Source of the DNA: CAVSRC01 sp963785065
GTDB taxonomy: Bacteria > Pseudomonadota > Alphaproteobacteria > Rhizobiales > Kaistiaceae
DNA: 64,000 bases
Direction of reading: 5' to 3'
NCBI GenBank assembly: GCA_963785065.1
Contig: CAWATX010000002.1
Coordinates: forward strand, 1,302,001 to 1,366,000
A program made the translations under genes and the position numbers. The notes under the pieces were generated by a model that ran no database searches, had not been told where the DNA came from, and saw only the letters and a program-made list of their open reading frames with translations. This document shows positions 20,189 to 29,364 of the stretch, piece by piece (positions within the stretch are counted from its first letter, which is position 1; every line of letters begins with the position of its first letter).

Positions 20189-22990
20189 ATGACCAGAGTG
20201 CTTGCCGCCGCCGACGCCCCGATTGACGGTGAGACCCTCAAGAACGGGCTGCTCAAGCTTGCCGGCGCGGCCGGCGCCTTGTCGTCGGAGGAACGCACCG
20301 CCGTCCTGGCGCATCTCAAGCAGGTGCTTGCCGAAGGCCGCGCCACCGCCGAGGCCCGGCTCAAGGCCGACGGCAAGGGCTCGATCTGCGCCGCCTATCT
20401 GTCGGCGCTGCAGGATTCGATCATCCAGGCGCTCTATGACCTCGCCACCGACCACATTTATCTGACCGGCACGCGCAGCGCCGCCGAGCACATGACGGTG
20501 GTGGCGGTGGGCGGCTATGGCCGCGGCACGCTGGCGCCGGGCTCCGACGTCGACCTGCTCTTCCTGCTTCCCTACAAGCAGACCCCCTGGGGCGAGAGCG
20601 TGGTCGAGTTCATCCTCTATCTTCTCTGGGACCTCGGCCTCACCGTCGGTCATGCCACGCGCAGCGTCGACGAATGCGTGCGGCTCGCCCGCTCCGACAT
20701 GACCATCCGCACGGCCGTGCTCGAGGCGCGCTACATCACCGGCGAGCACGGCCTCTACGATTCGCTGGTCACCCGTTTCGACAATCAGGTGGCCAAGAAC
20801 ACCGGCCCTGAATTCATCGCCTCCAAGCTTGCCGAGCGCGACCAGCGCCACCGCCAGCAGGGCGCCACCCGCTATCTGGTCGAACCCAACGTCAAGGAAG
20901 GCAAGGGCGGCCTGCGCGACCTGCAGACCCTGTTCTGGATCGCCAAGTATTTTTATCGCGTCCGCGCCCGCGACGAACTGGTCAAGGCCGGCGTCTTTTC
21001 GCGCAGCGAGCTACGGCTCTTCCGCAAGGCCGAGGATTTCCTCTGGTCGGTGCGCTGCCACCTGCATTTCCTCACCGGCCGCGAGGAGGAGCGCCTGTCC
21101 TTCGACGTCCAGCGCGAGATGGCCCGCCGTCTCGGCTACACCGCCCATCCCGGGCTCGAGGATGTCGAGCGCTTCATGAAGCACTACTTCCTGGTCGCCA
21201 AGGACGTCGGTGATCTGACCCGCATCTTCTGCGCCGCGCTCGAGGAGCATCACGGCAAGTCGCCGCCGGTGCTCAACCGCCTTTTCGGCCTGCCTGCCCG
21301 CCGCCGCCGCAAGATCCCGGGCTCCACCGATTTCATCGTCGACAACGACCGCATCAACGTCGCCGACGAGGAGGTCTTCGTCCGCGACCCGGTCAACCTC
21401 ATTCGCCAGTTTCATCTGGCCGACCGTTATGACCTCGCCTTCCACCCCGATGCGATGCAGCTCACCTCGCGCTCGCTCCGCCTGATCAATGCCAAGTTGC
21501 GCGAGGACCCGGAAGCCAACCGCCTCTTCGTCGAGATCCTCTCCTCGCGCCGCAATCCGGAAGCGGTGCTCCGCCGCATGAACGAGACCGGCGTGCTCGG
21601 CAAGTTCATCCCGGATTTCGGCAAGATCGTCGCGATGATGCAGTTCAACATGTATCATCACTATACGGTCGACGAGCACCTCATTCAGGCCGTCGGCATG
21701 CTCGCCGGCATCGAGCGCGGCGACGGCGAAGAGGCCCAGTCGATCGTCCACGAGCTGATGGAGAACATCCAGGACCGCGCCGTCCTCTACGTCGCGATGT
21801 TCCTCCATGACATCGCCAAGGGCCGCCCCGAGGACCATTCCACCGCCGGCGCCCGCGTCGCCCGGCGGCTGTGCCCGCGGCTCGGCCTCGACAAGGCGCA
21901 GACCGACACCGTCGTCTGGCTGATCGAGCAGCACCTCACCATGAGCAAGGTCGCCCAGTCGCGCGACCTCAACGATCGCAAGACCATCCTCGATTTCGCC
22001 GCCATCGTGCAGTCGCTGGAGCGGCTGAAGATGCTCTTGATTCTCACCGTGGCCGACATCAAGGCGGTCGGCCCCGGCGTGTGGAACGGCTGGAAGAGCC
22101 AGCTGCTGCGTACGCTTTATTTCGAGACCGAGCCGGTGATCACCGGCGGCCACAGCCAGATCAGCCGCGACAAGCGCGTCGCCGCCGCCAGGACCGAGCT
22201 TGCCGAACATCTTGCCGACTGGCCGGCGCGCGAGCGCGCCGCCTATATCAAGCGCCACTATCCGGCCTACTGGCTGCGCGTCGACCTGCCCCACAAGCTC
22301 GCCCACGCCGCCTTCATCCGCGAGGCCGACAAGGCCCACCGAACGCTGGCCACCGCCGTCACGCCGCAGCCCGACGCCGGCATCACCGAGATCACGGTGC
22401 TGGCGCCCGACCATCCGCGCCTGCTGTCGATTATCGCCGGCGCCTGCACGGCGGCCGGCGCCGACATCGTCGACGCTCAGATTTTCACCACCAGCGACGG
22501 ACGGGCGCTCGATTCGATCTCCATCCATCGCGAGTTCGACGACGATGCCGACGAGCAGCGCCGTGCCCGCCGCGTCGGCGATCTCATCGAGCAGGCGCTC
22601 TCCGGCGCCGTCCGGCTGCCCGAGGTCATCGCCCGCAAGGTGCAGCGTCGGCCGCGCCTCGGCGCCTTCTCGCTGGAGACCGCGATCACCATCAACAACA
22701 CTCTGTCGAACCGCTTTACCGTCATCGAGACCTCGGGGCTCGATCGTCCCGGCCTGCTCTACGATCTCACGCGGGTCATCTCCGACCTCAACCTCAACAT
22801 CAACTCGGCCCACATCGCCACCTTCGGCGAGCGCGCCGTCGACGTCTTCTATGTGACCGACCTTACCGGCGCCAAGATCGTCAACGGCAACCGCGAGGCG
22901 GCCATCCGCCGGCATCTGCGCGCCGCCTTCAATGGCGAGCCGGCCAAGGCCGAGCCGCCGCCGCGCCCGAGGAAGCGCGAACCGGCCTAG
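20189..22990 (+). CDS. glnD: Bifunctional PII uridylyltransferase / uridylyl-removing enzyme
   Basis: 933 residues. The nucleotidyltransferase domain has GGYGRGTLAPGSDVDL (residues 108-123). The HD hydrolase domain has HDIAKG with H540 and D541. Two ACT domains at the C-terminus sense glutamine (EITVLAPDHPRLLSII and VIETSGLDRPGLLYDL). It uridylylates PII proteins under nitrogen limitation and removes the UMP when glutamine is high, so it is the primary nitrogen sensor. It is followed 5 bp later by murJ, a conserved pairing in this order. Confidence 0.98.
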   Translation: MTRVLAAADAPIDGETLKNGLLKLAGAAGALSSEERTAVLAHLKQVLAEGRATAEARLKADGKGSICAAYLSALQDSIIQALYDLATDHIYLTGTRSAAEHMTVVAVGGYGRGTLAPGSDVDLLFLLPYKQTPWGESVVEFILYLLWDLGLTVGHATRSVDECVRLARSDMTIRTAVLEARYITGEHGLYDSLVTRFDNQVAKNTGPEFIASKLAERDQRHRQQGATRYLVEPNVKEGKGGLRDLQTLFWIAKYFYRVRARDELVKAGVFSRSELRLFRKAEDFLWSVRCHLHFLTGREEERLSFDVQREMARRLGYTAHPGLEDVERFMKHYFLVAKDVGDLTRIFCAALEEHHGKSPPVLNRLFGLPARRRRKIPGSTDFIVDNDRINVADEEVFVRDPVNLIRQFHLADRYDLAFHPDAMQLTSRSLRLINAKLREDPEANRLFVEILSSRRNPEAVLRRMNETGVLGKFIPDFGKIVAMMQFNMYHHYTVDEHLIQAVGMLAGIERGDGEEAQSIVHELMENIQDRAVLYVAMFLHDIAKGRPEDHSTAGARVARRLCPRLGLDKAQTDTVVWLIEQHLTMSKVAQSRDLNDRKTILDFAAIVQSLERLKMLLILTVADIKAVGPGVWNGWKSQLLRTLYFETEPVITGGHSQISRDKRVAAARTELAEHLADWPARERAAYIKRHYPAYWLRVDLPHKLAHAAFIREADKAHRTLATAVTPQPDAGITEITVLAPDHPRLLSIIAGACTAAGADIVDAQIFTTSDGRALDSISIHREFDDDADEQRRARRVGDLIEQALSGAVRLPEVIARKVQRRPRLGAFSLETAITINNTLSNRFTVIETSGLDRPGLLYDLTRVISDLNLNINSAHIATFGERAVDVFYVTDLTGAKIVNGNREAAIRRHLRAAFNGEPAKAEPPPRPRKREPA

Positions 22991-22995
22991 CGCCC

Positions 22996-24540
22996 ATGTC
23001 GCTCCTGAAGAACTTCATCACCGTCGGCGGAGCCACCGCGTCGAGCCGGGTGCTCGGCTTCGTCCGCGACATGTTCATCGCCGCCGCGCTCGGCACCGGC
23101 CCGGTCGCCGACGCCTTCTTCGTCGCCTTCCGTTTCCCCAATCTGTTCCGCCGGCTGTTTGCCGAAGGGGCCTTCAATTCCGCCTTCGTGCCGCTCTTCG
23201 CCAAGGCGCTGGAAGGCGATGGCGAGGTTGAAGCGCGCCGTTTTGCCGAAGAGGCGCTGAGCGGCCTCTTGACGTTGCTTCTGGTGGTTACGGCGGTCAT
23301 CGAAATCTTCATGCCGTTGTTCACCTACGTGCTGGCGCCCGGCTTCTCGGCCGATCCGGAAAAGTTCGACCTGACGGTGGTGCTCACCCGCATCGCCTTC
23401 CCCTATCTCACCTTCGTCTCGCTGGTGGCGCTCTACAGCGGCGTGCTCAACGCCCGCGGCCGCTTCGCCGCCGCCGCCTTCGCCCCGGCGCTCCTCAACG
23501 TCGTGCTGATCGCCACCCTGGTCGCGGTCTTCCGGCTCGGCCTTGCCAACACGCCCTCTGCCGGCGTCTGGCTCACCTGGGGCACCACCATCGGCGGCAT
23601 CGCCCAGCTTGCTTCTCTGGTCGTTGCGACCTGGCATGACGGCATAGTGCTGCGCGTCGCCTGGCCGCGCGTGACTCCGCAATTGAAGCGCCTCGCGGCA
23701 CTTGCCCTTCCCGGCGTCTTCGCCGGCGGCATCACCCAGATCAACATTGTCATCGGCACCATGATTGCCTCGCTGGCGCCGGGTGCGGTGTCGTACCTCT
23801 ATTACGCCGACCGCATCTACCAGCTGCCGCTCGGCATCGTCGGCATCGCCATCGGCATCGTGCTGCTGCCGGACCTGTCGCGGCATCTGCGCGCCGGCCG
23901 CGGCGACCTCGTCGACTTCACCCAGAACCGCGCGCTCGAATTCGCCATGGCGCTGACCCTGCCGGCGTCGGTGGCGCTCATCGTCATGGCCCATCCGATC
24001 ATCGCGCTGCTCTTCCAGCGCGGCAGCTTCGATGCGACCGATACCGCCGCCACCTCCGGTGCGCTCGTCGCCTTCGCCGCCGGCCTGCCCGCTTTCGTGC
24101 TGGTCAAGGTCTTCTCGCCCGGCTTCTTCGCCCGCGAGGACACCCGCACGCCCATGTGGTTCGCCGGCATAACCGTCGCCGTCAACGTCGTGGTGTCGCT
24201 GGCGCTGTTCCCCTTCCTCGCCCATGTCGGCATCGCCATCGCCACCTCGCTCTCCGGCTGGGTCAACATGGTGCTGCTCGCCGTCACGCTCCATCGCCGC
24301 GGCCACTTCCGCCTGGACGAGCTGCTGGTCAGGCGCGTGCCGCTGCTGGCGCTCGCCGCGCTGCTGATGGGCGTCTGCCTCTATGTCGCGCTTGCCCTGC
24401 TGGCCGGGCCGCTGGCCGGCCATCTCGTCGTGCGCGCTACCGCCGTGCTCGGGTTGGTCGCTGGCGGCGTCATCGTGTTCGCGCTCTTCTGCCAGCTCAC
24501 CGGTGCGGTCGATTTCCGCCATTTCTTGCGCCGCGTCTGA
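22996..24540 (+). CDS. murJ: Lipid II flippase MurJ
   Basis: 514 residues with the MOP-superfamily pattern of about 14 membrane helices. The N-terminus (TVGGATASSRVLGFVRDMF, then GPVADAFFVAFRFPNLFRR) is diagnostic of MurJ/MviN. It moves lipid II across the inner membrane for peptidoglycan synthesis and is normally essential. The ATG at 22996, 5 bp after glnD, is the first start that keeps the family N-terminus. It is probably translated from the glnD mRNA. Confidence 0.97.
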   Translation: MSLLKNFITVGGATASSRVLGFVRDMFIAAALGTGPVADAFFVAFRFPNLFRRLFAEGAFNSAFVPLFAKALEGDGEVEARRFAEEALSGLLTLLLVVTAVIEIFMPLFTYVLAPGFSADPEKFDLTVVLTRIAFPYLTFVSLVALYSGVLNARGRFAAAAFAPALLNVVLIATLVAVFRLGLANTPSAGVWLTWGTTIGGIAQLASLVVATWHDGIVLRVAWPRVTPQLKRLAALALPGVFAGGITQINIVIGTMIASLAPGAVSYLYYADRIYQLPLGIVGIAIGIVLLPDLSRHLRAGRGDLVDFTQNRALEFAMALTLPASVALIVMAHPIIALLFQRGSFDATDTAATSGALVAFAAGLPAFVLVKVFSPGFFAREDTRTPMWFAGITVAVNVVVSLALFPFLAHVGIAIATSLSGWVNMVLLAVTLHRRGHFRLDELLVRRVPLLALAALLMGVCLYVALALLAGPLAGHLVVRATAVLGLVAGGVIVFALFCQLTGAVDFRHFLRRV

Positions 24541-24637
24541 GGGTCGCGCCGGGGCGCTTGCGCAGCGGCCCGCACCCCGCTATGTCCGCGCTCGACGGGC
24601 CGCGCCGCCCCCATCCTCCTCGCAGGACCTGCCTCCG

Positions 24638-25690
24638 ATGACCGAATTCACCCCCCGCGTTTTTTCGGGCGTTCAGCCGACCGGAAACCTCCACCTCGGC
24701 AACTATCTCGGCGCCATCAAGAATTTCGTCGCCCTGCAGCGCGATTTCGACTGCATCTATTGCGTCGTCGACCTGCACGCCATCACCGTGCCGATATCGG
24801 TTTGGGGCGGTCCCAAGGAGCTCGCCTCCGCCACCCGCCAGGTCACCGCCGCCTTCATCGCCTCGGGCATCGACCCCAAGAAGCACATCGTCTTCAACCA
24901 GAGCCAGGTCTTCGCCCACGCCGAGCTCGCCTGGATCCTCAATTGCGTCGCCCGCCTCGGCTGGCTGAACCGCATGACCCAGTTCAAGGAGAAGGCCGGC
25001 AAGGACCGCGAGAACGCCTCGATCGGACTGTTCGATTATCCGGTGCTGATGGCCGCCGACATCCTCGCCTATCGTGCCACCCATGTGCCGGTCGGCGAGG
25101 ACCAGAAGCAGCATCTTGAGCTCACCCGCGACATCGCCGCCAAGTTCAACAACGACTTTGCCGAATCGATCGCCGCCAACGGCTTTGGTGACCAGTTCTT
25201 CCCCATCACCGAGCCGGTGATCACCGGGACCGCGACGCGCGTCATGAGCCTGCGCGACGGCACCAAGAAGATGTCGAAGTCGGACCCCTCGGAATATTCG
25301 CGCATTAGTCTCACCGACGATTCCGACACCATCGCCCAGAAGGTCAAGAAGGCCAAGACCGACCCCGAGCCGCTGCCCTCCGAAATCGAGGGGCTGAAGA
25401 GCCGCCCGGAGGCCGACAATCTTGTCGGCATCTACGCCGCGCTGGCCGACGTCAGCCGCGAGGCGGTGCTCAAGGACCACGGCGGTGCGCAGTTCTCCGC
25501 CTTCAAGCCGGCGCTGGCCGAGCTTGCCGTCGAGAAGCTCGCGCCGATCGCCGGCGAGATGCGTCGCCTGCTCGCCGATCCCGGCGCCATCGACCAGATC
25601 CTCAATGAGGGCGCCGAGCGCGCCCGTGCCGTCGCCGATCCGATCATGCGCGGCGTGCGCGACATCGTCGGCTTCGTCCAGCCGGGCTGA
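24638..25690 (+). CDS. trpS: Tryptophanyl-tRNA synthetase
   Basis: 350 residues, class I synthetase. The HIGH-equivalent is PTGNLHLGN (14-22) and the ATP loop is KMSKS (211-215). The region between (DLHAITVP, MTQFKEKAG) contacts tryptophan. It charges tRNA-Trp in the cytoplasm. The ATG at 24638 begins the conserved MTEFTPRVFSGVQPTG. The 97-bp gap after murJ shows no terminator, so read-through from murJ is possible. Confidence 0.98.
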   Translation: MTEFTPRVFSGVQPTGNLHLGNYLGAIKNFVALQRDFDCIYCVVDLHAITVPISVWGGPKELASATRQVTAAFIASGIDPKKHIVFNQSQVFAHAELAWILNCVARLGWLNRMTQFKEKAGKDRENASIGLFDYPVLMAADILAYRATHVPVGEDQKQHLELTRDIAAKFNNDFAESIAANGFGDQFFPITEPVITGTATRVMSLRDGTKKMSKSDPSEYSRISLTDDSDTIAQKVKKAKTDPEPLPSEIEGLKSRPEADNLVGIYAALADVSREAVLKDHGGAQFSAFKPALAELAVEKLAPIAGEMRRLLADPGAIDQILNEGAERARAVADPIMRGVRDIVGFVQPG

Positions 25691-25770
25691 GGCGGCACTA
25701 CCCTGGACCTGTTCGCAAAGTCTGACGCGCCGCTTGCCGGCCTGACGGGCAAAATGCGAACATCACCGTC

Positions 25771-26265
25771 ATGGCGCTGAAACGCAAAAGCACCGAGGAG
25801 GGCCACCGGCGCAAATTCCTCGTCATTATTGACGACACGCCGGAATGCTCGCGCGCCCTGCTCTATGCCGCCCGCCGGGCCGAGCATTCGGGCGGGGCGC
25901 TGGTGCTGCTTTATGTCATCGGCCCGGCCGCCTTCCAGCATTGGCTGGGGGTGGAGAACATCATGCGCGCCGAAGCCATGGAGCAGGCCGAGGCGACGCT
26001 CGGCCGCTTCGCCGACATGGCGCGCTCCTACGGCACCGTCGAGCCTCAGCTCGTCATCCGCGAGGGCAACCGCTCCGAGGAGATCCTCAATCTCATCGAG
26101 GCAGACGAGGACATCGCCATCCTGGTGCTCGCCGCCGGCACCGACAAGGAAGGGCCGGGTCCGCTGGTCACCGCCTTGGCCGGAAAGGCGGCGGCCACCT
26201 TCCCGATCCCGATCACCATCATCCCCGGCCATCTCGACGACGAGGCCATCGCCGCCGTCGCCTGA
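25771..26265 (+). CDS. Universal stress protein family protein
   Basis: 164 residues of UspA fold. The first strand KFLVIIDDTPECSRAL carries the ATP-adenine Asp, and the C-terminal half ends with FPIPITIIPGHL. The ATP-type G-x2-G-x9-G(S/T) loop is only loosely present (AAGTDKEGPGPLVTALAGKAA), so nucleotide binding is uncertain. Usp proteins modulate stress survival, usually without a defined reaction. The usp gene downstream of trpS is a common arrangement in Hyphomicrobiales. Confidence 0.88.
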   Translation: MALKRKSTEEGHRRKFLVIIDDTPECSRALLYAARRAEHSGGALVLLYVIGPAAFQHWLGVENIMRAEAMEQAEATLGRFADMARSYGTVEPQLVIREGNRSEEILNLIEADEDIAILVLAAGTDKEGPGPLVTALAGKAAATFPIPITIIPGHLDDEAIAAVA

Positions 26266-26317
26266 ACGCAGCCGGGCGCGTCTTGGTGCTGCCGCACGGC
26301 GCGTTATCTTCATCCCG

Positions 26318-27004
26318 ATGGACCACACGGCTTCCCTTCGCGCCCGCGCGTATCGCGGCCTCGCCTTCTTCGTCGCCGTCATGGCGGTGATGCTGTTCCT
26401 GTCGGCATGGACGCTTCTCTGGTGGCAGGCCTGGCTCTTCCTCGTCGTCTTCACCGGCGCGGTTCTCGCCATCACCCTCTATTTCCTCGAGCGCGATCCG
26501 GCGCTGATCGAGCGGCGAATGAACGCCGGCCCCGCCGCCGAGACGGAGCACAACCAGCGCATCATCCAGAGCTTCGCCAGCGTCGCTTTCGTTGCCGTCT
26601 TCGTCGTCTCCGGCCTCGACCGGAATTTCGGCTGGTCGCATCTCCCGGCAGCGGCGGTGCCGGTCGGCAACGCGCTCGTACTGGTGGGCCTCCTCGCGGT
26701 CTTCCTGGTCTTCCGGGAGAACAGCTACACCGCCGGCAACATCGAGATCGGCAGGGATCAGACTGTCGTCACCACCGGGCCTTACGCCCTCGTCCGTCAT
26801 CCCATGTATGCCGGCTCCATGGTCATGCTCCTCGGCATCCCGCTGGCGCTGGGCTCCGCCTGGGCGCTCATCCCATTCGCCGCGCTTTCCGGGCTGATCG
26901 TCGTCCGTCTGCTCGACGAGGAGCGCGTGCTCCTTGCCGGCCTCCCCGGCTACGCCGAATACCGGCAAAAAACCCCGGCCCGCCTCATCCCGCATGTCTG
27001 GTAG
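26318..27004 (+). CDS. Isoprenylcysteine carboxyl methyltransferase-like membrane protein
   Basis: 228 residues with about five membrane helices. The C-terminal signature is GPYALVRHPMYAGSMVM, then DEERVLLAGLPGYAEYRQKTPARLIP. This is the SAM-binding half shared by ICMT and phospholipid methyltransferase (PEMT) families. Bacterial members have mostly unknown substrates. The ATG at 26318 precedes the first hydrophobic helix. It lies 52 bp after the universal stress gene and 91 bp before the NifU-like gene. I take it as an accessory member of the run. Confidence 0.8.
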   Translation: MDHTASLRARAYRGLAFFVAVMAVMLFLSAWTLLWWQAWLFLVVFTGAVLAITLYFLERDPALIERRMNAGPAAETEHNQRIIQSFASVAFVAVFVVSGLDRNFGWSHLPAAAVPVGNALVLVGLLAVFLVFRENSYTAGNIEIGRDQTVVTTGPYALVRHPMYAGSMVMLLGIPLALGSAWALIPFAALSGLIVVRLLDEERVLLAGLPGYAEYRQKTPARLIPHVW

Positions 27005-27095
27005 ACCGGCGGCCGCTTGATCCCCGTCAATCACCGGCCTAAATCACCATCGTAAATGGAATTCCCGGCCACGCCCCCTTGAAAGGCGCTCGACC

Positions 27096-27653
27096 ATGTT
27101 CATCCAGACCGAACCCACGCCGAATCCGGCGAGTCTCAAGTTCCTGCCCGGCCGCGAGGTCCTCGGCTCCGGCACCGCCGAATACCGCAGTGCCGCTGAA
27201 GCCGGCGATTCGCCGCTTGCCGAGCGCCTCTTCGCGCTGCCCAATGTCGGCGGCGTCTTCCTCGGCGCCGATTTCATCACCGTCACCAAGACCGAGGGCG
27301 ACTGGCCGCATCTCAAGCCCGTCATCCTCGGCGCCATCATGGAGCACTTCACCTCCGGCATGCCGGTGATCAAGCGTGCCCAGGCGGCCTCCGACGGCGA
27401 CGACTTCTCCGAGGACGATGCCGAGACCGTCGGGATCATCAAGGAGCTGCTCGAGACGCGCGTGCGCCCCGCCGTCGCGCAGGATGGCGGCGACATCACC
27501 TTCCACGGCTATCGCGACGGCGTCGTCTATCTCAACATGCGCGGCGCCTGCGCCGGCTGCCCGTCCTCGACCGCCACGCTGAAGCACGGCATCGAGAACC
27601 TGCTGCGCCATTTCGTTCCCGAGGTGACCGGCATCGAGCAGGTCGAGGCCTGA
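27096..27653 (+). CDS. Fe-S cluster scaffold/carrier protein of the Nfu family
   Basis: 185 residues in two parts. An Nfu N-terminal domain (FIQTEPTPNPASLKFLPG at the start) is followed by a NifU C-terminal domain with the cluster-binding pair C152 and C155 in RGACAGCPSS. It carries a [4Fe-4S] cluster to client enzymes; MiaB, encoded 3 kb downstream, is one class of client. A ribosome site GAAAGG lies 12 bp before the ATG. Downstream is tsaB after 53 bp, the usual order in rhizobia. Confidence 0.95.
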   Translation: MFIQTEPTPNPASLKFLPGREVLGSGTAEYRSAAEAGDSPLAERLFALPNVGGVFLGADFITVTKTEGDWPHLKPVILGAIMEHFTSGMPVIKRAQAASDGDDFSEDDAETVGIIKELLETRVRPAVAQDGGDITFHGYRDGVVYLNMRGACAGCPSSTATLKHGIENLLRHFVPEVTGIEQVEA

Positions 27654-27706
27654 GCGCAGGCCACACAACTCTCGACTCGGCTGCGCCCGCCGGCTAATCC
27701 GGCGCG

Positions 27707-28375
27707 ATGAACCTCATCGCCATCGACACCGCTGTGGAAGCCTGCTCCGTCGGCGTGGTCGCCGGCGCCCGCGAGGTGCTCAAGAGCGAGGTGATCGGCC
27801 GCGGTCATGCCGAGCGCCTGATGGGGATGATCGCCAACGCCATGGATGAGGCCGGCCTCGGCTTCGCCGATCTCGAGCGCATCGCCGTCACCGTCGGCCC
27901 GGGCTCCTTCACGGGCCTGCGCGTCGGCGTTGCCGCGGCTCGGGGCCTGGCGTTGGCAACAGGCGCACCGGCCATCGGCATCGGCACCCTTGCCGTCCAT
28001 GCCGAAAGCGCCCGCCACGAGATCGGCGCGGCGCCGGTGCTCGCCGTGCTCGCCGCCGGGCGCGGCGAGATCTACGGCCAGAGTTTTGCCGAGGACGGCA
28101 CGCCGGAGGGCGAGCCCGAAGCCGCCCCGGCCGAAACGTTCGCCCGGCGCATCGCCGCCAACACGCTGATTGCCGGCTCCGGCGCCGCTGCACTCGCCGA
28201 GATTCTTGGGCAGGAGGCCCGTGCCCGCACCGTGCACGAGCGCTCCGTCCCCGATATCGCCGCGCTCTGCCGCCTTGCCGCTGCCGCACCGGTCACCGGC
28301 GCGCCGCCGCGCCCGCTCTATCTCAGGCCGCCGGACGCCAAGCCGCAGGCGGGGGCCCGGATCGCCCGCCAATGA
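27707..28375 (+). CDS. tsaB: tRNA N6-threonylcarbamoyladenosine biosynthesis protein TsaB
   Basis: 222 residues of the ASKHA fold with the TsaB signature VTVGPGSFTGLRVGVAAARGLAL (in two short overlapping blocks) and the N-terminal IAIDTAVEACSVGV. It is a non-catalytic partner of TsaD in making t6A37 on ANN-decoding tRNAs. Its stop overlaps the rimI start (ATGA), which shows tight coupling with the acetyltransferase. Confidence 0.95.
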   Translation: MNLIAIDTAVEACSVGVVAGAREVLKSEVIGRGHAERLMGMIANAMDEAGLGFADLERIAVTVGPGSFTGLRVGVAAARGLALATGAPAIGIGTLAVHAESARHEIGAAPVLAVLAAGRGEIYGQSFAEDGTPEGEPEAAPAETFARRIAANTLIAGSGAAALAEILGQEARARTVHERSVPDIAALCRLAAAAPVTGAPPRPLYLRPPDAKPQAGARIARQ

Positions 28376-28845
28376 TCGCCTGGCCCTGGGGCGGGCGCCC
28401 GCACTTGGCCACGGTCGCCCGCAGCGAGGCCGAGGCGCTGGCCGATATCCACGGCGCCGCCTTCGGCCACGCCTGGAGCGGCGAGGAGTTCGCCGCGCTG
28501 CTTGCCAACCACGGCGTCTTCGCCGTCGGTCTCTCCCGCGGCCGCCGCCTCGCCGGCTTCGTCCTGGTGCGCGTCGTCGCCGACGAGGCCGAAATTCTCA
28601 CCATCGCCGTCCGCCCGGGGGAGCGCGGCCGCGGCTATGGCCGCATGCTGATGGACGAGGCGCTCCGCCGCCTCCATCGCGCCGGGGCGTCGCACTGCTT
28701 TCTCGAGGTCGACCAAGCCAATGCGCCCGCCGTCAGCCTCTACCGTTCCCTCGGCTTCGCGGTCACCGGCGAGCGCCGCAACTATTATTCCGGTGGCGCG
28801 CCCGGCGACGGCACGGCGCTTGTCATGCGGGTGCAACTTCGCTAA
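28372..28845 (+). CDS. rimI: Ribosomal-protein-alanine N-acetyltransferase RimI-like
   Basis: 157-residue GNAT. The acetyl-CoA motif VRPGERGRGYGRMLMDEAL is near residues 77-95. The closing motif VDQANAPAVSLYRSLGF and then ERRNYY is typical of RimI, which acetylates the N-terminal alanine of ribosomal protein S18. The ATGA overlap with tsaB is the conserved arrangement. A more general protein acetyltransferase role is possible. Confidence 0.92.
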   Translation: MIAWPWGGRPHLATVARSEAEALADIHGAAFGHAWSGEEFAALLANHGVFAVGLSRGRRLAGFVLVRVVADEAEILTIAVRPGERGRGYGRMLMDEALRRLHRAGASHCFLEVDQANAPAVSLYRSLGFAVTGERRNYYSGGAPGDGTALVMRVQLR

Positions 28846-28881
28846 CGCCAAGACAGCAGGAGCGCCCGGAAGTAGCCAAAC

Positions 28882-29355
28882 GTGACCGAAACAGCGAAAA
28901 ACCTTGAGGAACTCTGCGTCGCCAAGGGCATGCGCATGACCGAACAGCGCCGCACCATTGCGCGCGTGCTGGATGCCGCAACCGACCATCCCGACGTCGA
29001 GGAACTCTACCGCCGGGCCTCCCTCATGGACCCGAAGATCTCGATCGCCACCGTCTATCGCACGGTCAAGCTGTTCGATGACGCCGGCGTCATCGCCCGG
29101 CACGATTTCGGCGCCGGCCGCGCCCGCTACGAGACCCTGCCCGAGGAGCACCACGACCACCTGATCGATCTGCGCACCGGCAAGGTGGTCGAGTTCCGCG
29201 ACGACGAGATCGAGAAGCTGCAGCAGGCGATCGCCGAGCGCCTCGGCTTTCGCCTGGTCGATCACCGGCTGGAGCTTTACGGGGTGCCGCTCGAAAGGCG
29301 GGACAAGGCCCAGAACAAGATCGCAGGCGAAAGCGAAGACAAGGGTGGGGACTGA
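28882..29355 (+). CDS. Fur family metal-responsive repressor (Fur/Mur type)
   Basis: 157 residues. A winged helix (MRMTEQRRTIARVL, then ISIATVYRTVKLFDDAGV) is followed by the metal-binding dimerisation domain with HHDHLIDLRTGKVVEF (H90, H91, D92, H93). The CxxC zinc pairs of enterobacterial Fur are absent, as is usual in alphaproteobacteria. In rhizobia the orthologue at this location often works as the manganese regulator Mur, so the metal cannot be assigned by sequence. The start is GTG. It follows rimI and precedes the metallo-hydrolase gene by 9 bp. Confidence 0.92.
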   Translation: MTETAKNLEELCVAKGMRMTEQRRTIARVLDAATDHPDVEELYRRASLMDPKISIATVYRTVKLFDDAGVIARHDFGAGRARYETLPEEHHDHLIDLRTGKVVEFRDDEIEKLQQAIAERLGFRLVDHRLELYGVPLERRDKAQNKIAGESEDKGGD

Positions 29356-29364
29356 GCGGCCCCC

